Source: RPQJ01 sp963748985
Lineage (GTDB): Bacteria > Pseudomonadota > Gammaproteobacteria > Steroidobacterales > Steroidobacteraceae
DNA length: 64,000 nt
NCBI GenBank assembly: GCA_963748985.1
Contig: CAVVKQ010000004.1
Coordinates: 1 to 64,000 of the forward strand
Direction of reading: 5' to 3'
Under the pieces are notes generated by a model, which saw only the letters and a program-made list of their open reading frames with translations, did no database searches and had not been told where the DNA came from. Below are positions 52,943-60,928 of this stretch, piece by piece (positions within the stretch are counted from its first letter, which is position 1; every line of letters begins with the position of its first letter). The position numbers and the translations under genes are program-made.

Positions 52943-53391
52943 CGCGGCAACCCGTCGTGGATCGCTCCGATCCACGGCACGTGTTCCAACCAGTGCACGT
53001 GCGCCTGTGGCTGCAGCTCGGCGGCCAGCAGCGGTTCGACGCTGCCGAGCGTGATGTGCAACTCACCCGGCCAGCGGGTCGATTCGAAGAATAGCGGCGT
53101 CCCGCAGCGACCGCAGAAACTTCGCGTCGCCTCGGGCGACGAATGGTAGGTGCACGGGCGCTCCGCGCCACCAGTGAGTTCGAATTGCTCGCCGTTGGTG
53201 CCGATCCAGGTGACGAAGCCGGCGCCCTGGGCGCGTCGGCACATCGTGCAGTGACAATGCGCAATCCAGAGCGGTGGCAGCGCGAAGCGATAACGAATTG
53301 CGCCGCAAAGACAGCTGCCCTCACCCCTGCTGCCCTCGCCCGCGTCAGCGGGAGAGGGCGAAGGTGATGCAGGCGTGCCGGGCGTAGTCAC
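52918..53391 (-). CDS. GFA-family (glutathione-dependent formaldehyde-activating-like) protein
   Basis: 157 residues from GTG 53391, overlapping the stop of the homospermidine synthase gene by 4 bases. Zinc-binding cysteines occur in the family order: GSCLCGAIRYRF, HCHCTMCRRAQGAGF and FCGRCGTPLFF. The closing ELHITLGS follows. The first 25 residues (PASPSPSPADAGEGSRGEG) are low complexity. The founding member condenses formaldehyde with glutathione, but most homologues have unknown substrates. Confidence 0.9.
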   Translation of the reverse strand: MTTPGTPASPSPSPADAGEGSRGEGSCLCGAIRYRFALPPLWIAHCHCTMCRRAQGAGFVTWIGTNGEQFELTGGAERPCTYHSSPEATRSFCGRCGTPLFFESTRWPGELHITLGSVEPLLAAELQPQAHVHWLEHVPWIGAIHDGLPRHDSIGSS

Positions 53392-54806
53392 ACCACGCGG
53401 ACGTTCTTGAACTGCCAGGGATCCGTTTCGTCGAGATCTTCGGGGAACATCCGGCCGCGATCGACCAGCGGGTGCCACTCGGAATACTCGCCCACGACCA
53501 GGCCAAGGTAAGGCCGGCAGATTTCCAGGATGCGCTTGTAGTCGATGTCGTCGGGCTCGACGATGCCGCTGTTCGGGTTCTCGATCGCCCAGATCAGGCC
53601 CGCCATCGCCGACACCGTGACCTGCAGCGACGTTGCGCTGTTGTGCGGCGCGAGCTGGCGGGCTTCCTGCACGGAGAGCTGCGAGCCGTACCAGTACGCG
53701 TTCTTCTTGTGACCCGCGAGCAGCACGCCGAGCTCGTCCACGCCTTTCACGATGTCGTCCATCATGATTCGCTTGCTGTCCTGCATGCGCCAGTTGCGGC
53801 CGGCGAGTTCGTGCACGGACAGAACCGCGGCGTCGCTCGGGTGATACGCGTAATGCACCGTCGGGCGATAGACGACCTGCTCGCCCTTCTTCACGGTGAG
53901 GTAGTCGGCGATCGAGATGGCCTCGCTGTGCGTGATCAGGAAGCCGTGGAAGGGTCCGGCCAGCGGCGTCCAGGTGCGGACCCGCGTCGCCGCGCCGGGC
54001 TGCATCAGGTAGATGGCGCTGCCGCGGCCGAAGTCGTGCTTCTTGCCGTCGCGCGGCCAGTTCTTCTCATGCGAGCCCCAGCCGAGCTCCGCAGGCTGGC
54101 AGCCTTCGCCGACGAATCCGTCCACCGACCAGGTATTGACGAACTCGTTCGACTCCTTCTGCCGGTTACCCACCTGTGTGTCGCGCTCGGCAACGTGGAT
54201 GACCTTCACGCCCAGCTTGTGCGCGAGCGCAGCCCAGTCGCCGCGCGTGCCCGGCTCGGCCGTTTCGACACCCGTGTCCGCAGCGATGTTGAGCAGCGCC
54301 TGCTTCACGAGGTGGGAGACGAGCCCCGGGTTGGCGCCGTGCGTGAGCACCGCCGTCGGCGCGCGCTGCTTCGAATCCTTGAGCGTCAGCGCTTCTTCGC
54401 GCAGCGCATAGTTGGTGCGGCGCGCGGGGGGGACCGTGGGATCGGTGTAGCCACCCGGCCACGGCTCGATGCAGGTGTCGAGGTAGAGCGAGCCCTTTTC
54501 CCAGCAGAACTTGATCAGCGCGATCGACGACACGTCGACCGACAGGTTCAGCAGGAAGTCGCCGCGACCCACGATCGGGTCGAGCACCTTCTTGAAATTC
54601 TGGCGCGTCAGCGCGTTCTTCACAAAATGCACACCGTATTCCTGCGCGATCTTTTCACCAGCCTCGTCGGCGGTGACGATCGTGACCTGGTCGGCCTGGA
54701 TGCCGACATGACGCAGGATCAGCGGCAATACGCCCTGGCCGATGCTGCCAAAGCCCACGAAAACCAGGCGGCCGGGAAAGACGACGTGAACGGGATAACT
54801 GGTCAT
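53388..54806 (-). CDS. hss: Homospermidine synthase
   Basis: 472 residues. The N-terminal NAD-binding motif is VFVGFGSIGQGVLPL. Further segments are NLSVDVSSIALIKFCWEKGSLYLDTCIEPW, THGANPGLVSHLVKQAL, and NEFVNTWSVDGFVGEG, as in the bacterial (Blastochloris-type) homospermidine synthase with a saccharopine-dehydrogenase-like fold. It makes sym-homospermidine from two putrescines using NAD+ as a tightly bound cofactor. The arginine decarboxylase gene 2 kb away supplies agmatine for putrescine. It is coupled to the GFA gene downstream. Confidence 0.93.
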   Translation of the reverse strand: MTSYPVHVVFPGRLVFVGFGSIGQGVLPLILRHVGIQADQVTIVTADEAGEKIAQEYGVHFVKNALTRQNFKKVLDPIVGRGDFLLNLSVDVSSIALIKFCWEKGSLYLDTCIEPWPGGYTDPTVPPARRTNYALREEALTLKDSKQRAPTAVLTHGANPGLVSHLVKQALLNIAADTGVETAEPGTRGDWAALAHKLGVKVIHVAERDTQVGNRQKESNEFVNTWSVDGFVGEGCQPAELGWGSHEKNWPRDGKKHDFGRGSAIYLMQPGAATRVRTWTPLAGPFHGFLITHSEAISIADYLTVKKGEQVVYRPTVHYAYHPSDAAVLSVHELAGRNWRMQDSKRIMMDDIVKGVDELGVLLAGHKKNAYWYGSQLSVQEARQLAPHNSATSLQVTVSAMAGLIWAIENPNSGIVEPDDIDYKRILEICRPYLGLVVGEYSEWHPLVDRGRMFPEDLDETDPWQFKNVRVV

Positions 54807-54909
54807 GATTTTTCTGTCGGGAACTCTGTATGGCCGACCCCGAACGGACGGCTGTTGGCTAGTTTACCGCGAAACCTTCCGGGGCCGGAGCCAGGCACTT
54901 CGAGCGTGT

Positions 54910-55587
54910 TCAGCTCCGATGGGCCATGTCACGCCAGTGCGGGGGATAGGATCGGTCGTAGCCCGGCAGCTGTTCCACGCGCGCAATCCAGCGGGCGATT
55001 GCCGGATAGGTCGACTCCATCGGCAGGAATCGCGACCGAAGGTCGCCGGCCTCGCGTCTTTCCATTGCGCGACGGAGCAGCATGATGCCCGGAAAGACTG
55101 TCAGGTCGGCCGCCGACGGCTGCTCGCCGACGAGCCAGTCCGACTTGCTGAGCCGACCCTCGATCGTGCGCGCTTCGCCCCCGACGAGGTGCATCGCCCG
55201 GGTGATTTCTTCAGCCTGCTGGTCAAGCTGGTCGAGGAACACCGCGGACACGATCTGCGTCACGAAGTTTTCGGCGTACGCCTGGTACTCGCAGATGACG
55301 CGCATGATCGTCCCGGCTTCCTCGGCCGACGTGCCGAAGAGCGGGTAATCAGGGTATTTGCGGTCGAGGTAGAGCAGGCAGGCCAGCGACTCGAACACGA
55401 CGTAGTCGCCGTCCTTGAGCACGGGCACCCGGCCACGCGGATTCATCCGCAGCATCTGCGGCGACTTGTGCTCCTGCTTCGAGAACTGCAGCAGGTGCGA
55501 GTCGTAGGCGAGGCGCTTGTATTCGAGCGCGAGCTGCACGCGCCAGGAGTACGGGCTGCCACTGCCCCAGTAGATTTCGATGGCCAT
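54910..55587 (-). CDS. Glutathione S-transferase family protein
   Basis: 225 residues. The thioredoxin-like N-terminal domain has IYWGSGSPYSWRVQLALEYK, with Ser/Tyr candidates for glutathione activation, then NPRGRVPVLKDGDYVVFESLACLLYL containing the cis-Pro and the ESxA glutathione-binding motif. The helical C-terminal domain includes DWLVGEQPSAADLTVFPGI. Substrate unknown. It is divergent from the sulfurtransferase gene, with start sites 70 bases apart. Confidence 0.9.
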   Translation of the reverse strand: MAIEIYWGSGSPYSWRVQLALEYKRLAYDSHLLQFSKQEHKSPQMLRMNPRGRVPVLKDGDYVVFESLACLLYLDRKYPDYPLFGTSAEEAGTIMRVICEYQAYAENFVTQIVSAVFLDQLDQQAEEITRAMHLVGGEARTIEGRLSKSDWLVGEQPSAADLTVFPGIMLLRRAMERREAGDLRSRFLPMESTYPAIARWIARVEQLPGYDRSYPPHWRDMAHRS

Positions 55588-55657
55588 GAATCCTCCGCTG
55601 CGCCCCTTGCGGCACGGGTGTAACCGGATTGTACTGGCAGCTGCGGAGGAAGCGACG

Positions 55658-56521
55658 ATGGCCTGGCAGACACTGGTGAGCGCGGAACAGGTGGCCGATC
55701 AGCTCGGCGATCCGCGGCTGCTGCTTTTCGACTGCCGCTACGAACTGGCGCGGCCCGAGGCTGGTCGTGAGGCTTACCTGTGCGGCCACCTCCCGGGCGC
55801 CGTCCACGCCGACCTGCATCACGACCTCGCGGGGCCGACGTCGCTGACCAGCGGCCGGCATCCCCTGCCGGATCCGCAGGCCTTTGCAGCGCGGCTGTGG
55901 CGCTGGGGTGTCGACGATGATTCGATGCTTGTCGCCTATGACGACGCCAGCGGCATGTGGGCCTCGCGCTTCTGGTGGATGACGGCGAAATGGCTCCGCC
56001 ATCGGCACGTTGCAGTCATGGATGGCGGCATGCGTCGCTGGCTGCAGCTCGGCCTGCCGACGACGACGGACCCGGCCCCGTTGCGCCCGGCCGGTGACTT
56101 CGCGGCACGTCCCGATGCGGGAGCGTATGTCGATGCCGACACGACGCAGGCGGCTGCGCTCGATCCGCAGCGCAGGGTGCTCGATGCCCGCGCCGCGGAA
56201 CGCTATCGCGGCGAGATCGAACCGATTGACCCGGTCGCGGGCCACGTGCCCGGCGCGCTCAATCATCCATCGTCGGGCGTTGTCGCTGCGGACGGCCGGT
56301 TGCTGCCGCCCGCCGCGCTGGCGGACGCATTCACTCGCACGCTCGGGCCCGTCAGTCCGGCCGACACGGTTGCGATGTGCGGGTCGGGCGTCACGGCCTG
56401 CCACCTGCTGCTGGCGATGGAACACGCCGGAATGCCCGGAGCGCGCCTCTATCCCGGCAGCTGGAGCGAGTGGTCTAGGGATCCCGCGCGCCCAGTGGCG
56501 CGCGGAAGGGGAAGGGGTTAG
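55658..56521 (+). CDS. Two-domain rhodanese-type sulfurtransferase
   Basis: 287 residues from ATG 55658 with GGAGGA 7 bases upstream. The N-terminal inactive rhodanese domain has LLLFDCRYEL and GHLPGAVHADL; the C-terminal domain has RVLDARAAERYRGEIEPIDPVAGHVPGALNHP and the active loop CGSGVTA with Cys 241. CGSGVT resembles 3-mercaptopyruvate sulfurtransferase (CGSGVTA in SseA). The last residues (RGRGRG) are read from the start of the GGGGTTA repeat, where the TAG of the first heptad supplies the stop. Confidence 0.92.
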   Translation: MAWQTLVSAEQVADQLGDPRLLLFDCRYELARPEAGREAYLCGHLPGAVHADLHHDLAGPTSLTSGRHPLPDPQAFAARLWRWGVDDDSMLVAYDDASGMWASRFWWMTAKWLRHRHVAVMDGGMRRWLQLGLPTTTDPAPLRPAGDFAARPDAGAYVDADTTQAAALDPQRRVLDARAAERYRGEIEPIDPVAGHVPGALNHPSSGVVAADGRLLPPAALADAFTRTLGPVSPADTVAMCGSGVTACHLLLAMEHAGMPGARLYPGSWSEWSRDPARPVARGRGRG

Positions 56522-56651
56522 GGGTTAGGGGTTAGGGGTTAGTCGGAATGCGCAGCTCCGCTTCTGAAGTCCAGATGCTTGCGTCCAGATTTTCGGACTT
56601 TCACTGCACCTCCGACTAACCCCTAACCCCTAACCCCTATCCCCTATCCCC
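56514..56651. repeat. Long inverted repeat of GGGGTTA heptads
   Basis: The left arm has four exact GGGGTTA units (56514-56541) then GTCGGA. The right arm starts TCCGAC at 56611 and continues with three TAACCCC and two TATCCCC units to 56651. The arms pair over 34 bases with one mismatch, enclosing a 63-base loop. The arm/loop junction TTAGTCGGA is identical to that of the repeat at 36302-36410. It separates the sulfurtransferase and arginine decarboxylase genes, both on plus, and gives the former its stop codon. Confidence 0.95.
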
Positions 56652-56745
56652 CCAGATTTCTGTTTACGTCAGCCCCCACAGTGACTATCGTGCGCGCCTC
56701 TTTTTTCCGGCCTGAACACCGGACACAGGTGGAACGACCAAGACA

Positions 56746-58695
56746 GTGGAAAATCCCGAACGCAAGACTGGCTACACCGGCCCCTGGAACGTCGAGGACT
56801 CGCTCGACCTCTACGGCGTCAACGCCTGGGGCAACGGCTACTTCGGCATCAATGCCGCTGGCCACGCCATCGTGCGTCCCGACTGGACCGAGGGCCGGGA
56901 AATCGACCTGCACGAGGTCGTCACCGGCCTCGCCGCGCGCGACCTGTCCACGCCCGTGGTCGTCCGCTTCTCGGACATCCTGCGTCACCGCCTGACGCGG
57001 CTGCGCGACGCGTTCGCCACTGCGATTGCGGAGAATGAATACACGAGCCGTTATTGCGCGGTGTTCCCGATCAAGGTCAACCAGCAGCGACTGGTGGTCG
57101 AGGAAATTTACGGCTACGGTCGCGAGTTCGGCTTCGGCCTCGAGGTGGGCTCCAAGCCCGAGCTGCTCGCCGTGATGGCACTGACCGAGGGCGAGTCCGA
57201 GCGCCTGATCATCTGCAACGGTTTCAAGGACGACAGTTACATCGAGGCCGTGATCCTGGCCGCGAAGCTCGGTCGCACGATCATTCCGGTCGTCGAGAAT
57301 TTCAGCGAACTGGCCCTGATCTTGAAGCACGCGAAGAAGTACGACGTGCGTCCACGCCTCGGCGTGCGCGTGAAGCTCGCGAGCGAAGGCGCCGGACGCT
57401 GGCGCGAATCATCGGGCGAGAAGAGCAAGTTCGGCCTGTTCGTCACCGAGATCCTCGACCTTGTAGGCGTACTCAAGGAACACGGCCTGGAGGACTGCCT
57501 GCAGCTCGTGCACTGCCACCCGGGCAGCCAGCTGCAGGACATCCGTCGCGTGAAGGACGCAGTGACGGAGCTCGCGCACGTCTATGCCGAGCTGAAGCAG
57601 TTGGGTGCCGGCCTGCAGTACATCGACATCGGCGGCGGACTGGGCGTCGACTACGACGGCAGCCGCACCAATTACGAATCATCGATGAACTACACGCTCG
57701 CTGAGTACGCGAGCGACGTGGTCTATCGCATTGCGAACGTGTGCAATGCCCGGGGCATCGACCACCCCATCATCGTCAGCGAGTCGGGCCGCGCGATCGC
57801 AGCGCACCACAGCCTGTTGATCTGCGACGTGCTCGGCAACTCGCAACTCGACCGTTTCCGCGTCACCGAGGCCGACGAGCAGATGGTGCGCGAGAAGAAG
57901 GAGATCCCGCAGCCGGTGCAGGACCTGCTCGACGCCTACCGTTCGGTCTCGGAGCGGCGGCTGGTCGAGTGCTATCACGACGCGTTGCAGGCCCGCGAAC
58001 AGGCCCTGCAGATGTTCAGCGTCGGTTACCTCGGCCTCGAGGCCCGCGGCCTGGTCGAGCGCCTGTACTGGGCCACCTGCGCCAAGATCCGTGATCTCTG
58101 CCGCAAACTGGAATCGGTGCCCGAGGAACTTGAAAGCCTCGAGACCATCCTGAGCGACATCTATTTCTGCAACCTGTCGATCTTCCAGTCGCTGCCCGAC
58201 AGCTGGGCCATCGACCAGCTGTTCCCGATCATGCCGGTGCACCGCCTCGACGAGCGTCCCGCCCGCACGGGCGTGCTGGCAGACATCACCTGCGATTCCG
58301 ACGGCAAGATCGATCACTTCGTCAGCCTGCGCGAGACGAAGCGCTCGCTCGAACTGCACGACCTCAAGCCGGACGAGCCGTACTACATCGCGTTCTTTCT
58401 CGTGGGCGCCTACCAGGAAACGCTCGGCGACCTGCACAACCTCTTCGGCGACACGCACGTCGTGCACATCAAGCTGCACGACGAGGGCGGCTGGTGGATC
58501 GAGGAAACGGTGAAGGGAGATTCGGCGGCCGAGGTGCTGCGCTACATGCAGTACGACGTCGAGCGGCTCGTGCCGCAGTTCGCGCGCGACTGCGAACGCG
58601 CCGTGCGCGAGAGCCGCATCACGCTGCCGGAGAGCCAGGCGATGCGACGCTTCTACGAAGCCGAACTCGCCGGCTACACGTACCTCGAACCCTGA
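56746..58695 (+). CDS. speA: Biosynthetic arginine decarboxylase
   Basis: 649 residues from GTG 56746, close to the E. coli SpeA length of 658. The PLP-binding Lys is K110 in AVFPIKVNQQR. Other segments are NGFKDDSYIEAVILAAKLG, VHCHPGSQLQDIRRVKDAV, YIDIGGGLGVDYDGS, SESGRAIAAHHSLL and the C-terminal DITCDSDGKIDHF with the substrate-binding CDSDG. It makes agmatine from arginine as the first step towards putrescine. With the homospermidine synthase gene nearby it fits a polyamine route. Confidence 0.96.
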   Translation: MENPERKTGYTGPWNVEDSLDLYGVNAWGNGYFGINAAGHAIVRPDWTEGREIDLHEVVTGLAARDLSTPVVVRFSDILRHRLTRLRDAFATAIAENEYTSRYCAVFPIKVNQQRLVVEEIYGYGREFGFGLEVGSKPELLAVMALTEGESERLIICNGFKDDSYIEAVILAAKLGRTIIPVVENFSELALILKHAKKYDVRPRLGVRVKLASEGAGRWRESSGEKSKFGLFVTEILDLVGVLKEHGLEDCLQLVHCHPGSQLQDIRRVKDAVTELAHVYAELKQLGAGLQYIDIGGGLGVDYDGSRTNYESSMNYTLAEYASDVVYRIANVCNARGIDHPIIVSESGRAIAAHHSLLICDVLGNSQLDRFRVTEADEQMVREKKEIPQPVQDLLDAYRSVSERRLVECYHDALQAREQALQMFSVGYLGLEARGLVERLYWATCAKIRDLCRKLESVPEELESLETILSDIYFCNLSIFQSLPDSWAIDQLFPIMPVHRLDERPARTGVLADITCDSDGKIDHFVSLRETKRSLELHDLKPDEPYYIAFFLVGAYQETLGDLHNLFGDTHVVHIKLHDEGGWWIEETVKGDSAAEVLRYMQYDVERLVPQFARDCERAVRESRITLPESQAMRRFYEAELAGYTYLEP

Positions 58696-58696
58696 G

Positions 58697-58821
58697 GAAG
58701 TGAATAGTGATTAGTGAATAGTGAGTAGTGACTAGTCACTAATGACTAGTCACTAATCACTAATCACTAATCACTAATCACTAATCACTAATCACTATTC
58801 ACTATTCACTATTCACTTTCC
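58697..58821. repeat. AT-rich heptad array with imperfect dyad symmetry
   Basis: From 58701 the sequence is an uninterrupted 7-base periodic array of 17 units: TGAATAG, TGATTAG, TGAATAG, TGAGTAG, TGACTAG, then TCACTAA, TGACTAG, six more TCACTAA, three TCACTAT and TCACTTT, ending at 58819. The left units are approximate reverse complements of the right ones, so the array folds on itself. It lies between speA and the converging GDT1-type gene and may act as a bidirectional terminator. The sharp AT bias differs from both neighbours. Confidence 0.95.
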
Positions 58822-58827
58822 TGGCGC

Positions 58828-59403
58828 TCAGCCGAGCCGGCCATAGCCCAGGAGCACCGTAACGCCAAGCGCGAGGAAGATCGCGGCGGCGATCCGATGC
58901 ACGATGTGCATCGGCAGTTTCTTCGCGGCCACTTCGCCGAGCAGCACGGCCGGAACGTTCGCCAGCATCATGCCGAGCGTCGTACCCGCGACGACCGCGA
59001 ACAGCGAGCTGTATTTCGCGGCCAGCGCGACGGTCGCGATCTGCGTCTTGTCGCCCATCTCGAGCAGGAAGAACGCGATCAACGTGGTGACGAATACGCC
59101 GAACCGGGGAGCGGCGTCTTTCTTCTCATCGCCGTCGTACTTGTCGGGCACGAGCGTCCAGGCCGCCATCGCAATGAACGACAGGCCGAGGATCCAGCGC
59201 ATCGCCGTCGGTCCTGCAAGCGTCGAGATCCATGCACCCGCTGCACCGGCCACCGCGTGGTTGACCACTGTCGCGACCAGGATGCCGAGAATGATGGGCA
59301 CGGGTTTGCGGTACTTCGCCGCGAGCACGAGCGCGAGCAGTTGAGTCTTGTCGCCGATCTCGGCAAGGGCAACGACACCGGTCGAGACGAGAAAAGCTTC
59401 CAT
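58828..59403 (-). CDS. GDT1/TMEM165-family (UPF0016) cation transporter
   Basis: 191 residues from ATG 59403; the longer frame to 59475 is not supported by an SD. Two homologous halves each carry the signature: EIGDKTQLLALVL (15 onward) and EMGDKTQIATVAL (115 onward). About six transmembrane helices. The polar loop DKYDGDEKKDAAPRFG separates the halves. Family members export Mn2+ or Ca2+/H+. I looked for a yybP-ykoY manganese riboswitch in the leader and saw no match. Confidence 0.93.
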   Translation of the reverse strand: MEAFLVSTGVVALAEIGDKTQLLALVLAAKYRKPVPIILGILVATVVNHAVAGAAGAWISTLAGPTAMRWILGLSFIAMAAWTLVPDKYDGDEKKDAAPRFGVFVTTLIAFFLLEMGDKTQIATVALAAKYSSLFAVVAGTTLGMMLANVPAVLLGEVAAKKLPMHIVHRIAAAIFLALGVTVLLGYGRLG

Positions 59404-59595
59404 GGTCTGGGCTCGGGCGTTGGCAGCCGCGGACCTTAGCACTGCGCCAGACGCGACCGCCATGCGCATTGGCACCGGGCCCGGGACACGGCGTTCTTGC
59501 GGGACAAAGTCATTGAAAGTTCACGACGATTTAACGGGGCCGTCATGGGTTGGCGGTGCAATGTCGCCCTGTCACACCACACGGCGTCACCCACG

Positions 59596-59778
59596 ATGCT
59601 CGAAGAAGCCCTCGATCCGCGACCGTCCCTGCAACTCGAATTCGCCCGCATATTTTCCGGATCTGCAGCGATCCCGGCCATCTCGGTCGATACGCTTGCA
59701 CGAATCTGGAACGACGACGCATCGCTCTGGAGCAACCTGCGCACCCTGGAGTACTGGACCGACCGCGCCCGTCGCTGA
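59596..59778 (+). CDS. Possible 60-residue hypothetical protein
   Basis: An open frame from ATG 59596 (extendable to 59497) to a stop at 59778. The translation (start LEEALDPRPSLQLEFARIF, end LRTLEYWTDRARR) has a plausible helical, amphipathic pattern and normal codon bias, but no family is recognised and no clear SD precedes the ATG. It lies in a 979-base stretch otherwise without genes. It could be a chance frame. Confidence 0.35.
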   Translation: MLEEALDPRPSLQLEFARIFSGSAAIPAISVDTLARIWNDDASLWSNLRTLEYWTDRARR

Positions 59779-60382
59779 TGCCGGACCGGTCGGGTACCTG
59801 CTTGACGGTGGGGCATCCGACAGCATTTTTTTGCGCTGCATCAACGATTTAGGTTGCAGCGCTCCCGAACTGCAAGTACATTCGGCTCTGGTCAAAGTTT
59901 GACCAACGAGCGCCCAGCGCGAAAACGGCACCGAGACGCAATCGATTAACGAGCCGAGTTCCGAGGATTCAATCCTTCGCTTCGCCTGGTGCCGACCATT
60001 CCATGACGACCCTGCCCATGGGCTCACTGCCCCTCGCTTCCCCGGTCCGGCTTGCTGCCGTTAGACCCGGTCTGCACTTGCGCGTGGGTCGCCTCGGTCG
60101 GCATGCGCGGGGCCGCCCGGGATCGATTTCTGGGGGGGTGTGCTAGCATGCGCCGCGATCGTTGCCCGTACGTGTCTTGCAGAGCGCCATTCGGCGCCTC
60201 TAGTTTCGAGCCGAAACGTCTTCGATCAGTGACAGGAAACGTCGCTGGAGCGCCGGCTGGATCAGCCAGGCGACACGAATGACTCACGGCTGCGAACCCC
60301 TGTTTGAATGAGTGTTGAGTAGTGCCGGCCAGGCAATGACGCCTGTGTTCCGGTTTGATGTGTTACTTCTGAGGATGTTCGA
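59779..60382 (+). promoter_or_regulatory. Leader region of the RRM protein gene with candidate extended -10
   Basis: 604 bases without a convincing gene. An extended -10-like TGCTAGCAT lies at 60141-60149 after a G7 run; no good -35 is seen. If used, the mRNA would have a leader of about 230 bases. The ribosome site GAGGA at 60371-60375 precedes ATG 60383. Long leaders are common in cold-responsive RNA-binding protein genes, so post-transcriptional control is plausible. The rest (59779-60120) shows nothing recognisable. Confidence 0.4.
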
Positions 60383-60769
60383 ATGACCAAGATTTACGTG
60401 GGCAACCTGCCTTTCACAGCGACTGAACCTGACGTGCGCGAGCTTTTCGCCCAGCACGGCACCGTCGAATCCGTTGCCCTCCCGACTGACCGCGAGACCG
60501 GCCGGCCGCGCGGCTTCGGCTTCGTCGAAATGCCGCAGGCTGATGCCCAGCGCGCCATGCAGGCGCTCAACGGCTTCAACATGGGCGGTCGTCCCCTGCG
60601 CGTCAATGAAGCGCAGGATCGTCCCCGCACCGGTGGCGGTGGCGGCGGCGGCGGTCGTCCGGGTGGCGGTGGCCGTCCGGGTGGCGGTGGCGGCGGCTAC
60701 GGCGGTGGTGGCGGCGGTGGCGGCGGCTACGGCGGCGGCGGTGGCGGCGGCGGACAGCGCCGCTGGTAA
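60383..60769 (+). CDS. Glycine-rich RRM RNA-binding protein
   Basis: 128 residues. One RNA recognition motif: RNP2 IYVGNL (4-9) and RNP1 RGFGFVEM (43-50), ending near EAQDRPR. From residue 84 the chain is almost wholly Gly with Arg, Pro and Tyr (GGYGGGG units) and ends QRRW. Such single-RRM glycine-rich proteins occur in cyanobacteria and many Proteobacteria and often respond to cold. It presumably binds single-stranded RNA as a chaperone. A hairpin lies about 55 bases after the stop. Confidence 0.94.
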   Translation: MTKIYVGNLPFTATEPDVRELFAQHGTVESVALPTDRETGRPRGFGFVEMPQADAQRAMQALNGFNMGGRPLRVNEAQDRPRTGGGGGGGGRPGGGGRPGGGGGGYGGGGGGGGGYGGGGGGGGQRRW

Positions 60770-60824
60770 CCCCGTTCGGGACTGAGGCCTGAAGCCCGGT
60801 CCCGGCCGAACCAGCAAGCCTGAT

Positions 60825-60854
60825 GAAGGCCGCAGCCTGCGGGTTGCGGCCTTC
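60825..60854 (+). terminator. GC-rich hairpin downstream of the RRM gene
   Basis: GAAGGCCGCA (60825-60834) pairs exactly with TGCGGCCTTC (60845-60854) around a 10-base loop. No T-run follows in either direction, so it is an imperfect intrinsic terminator. It may instead protect the 3' end of the mRNA. Confidence 0.6.
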
Positions 60855-60928
60855 TGTCCCTGGCGCTCGAAGCACCCTTCAGGGTGCGGCGGGATCGCGC
60901 GCCTGCGGCGAATCCTCGATTCGCCTGC

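Noticed and set aside
58697..58821. Possible origin iterons or CRISPR-like array
   Set aside because: Unit is 7 bases with no spacers; no replication initiator gene is nearby.
59404..59520. yybP-ykoY manganese riboswitch ahead of the GDT1-type gene
   Set aside because: The conserved loop sequences of that riboswitch were not found in the leader.
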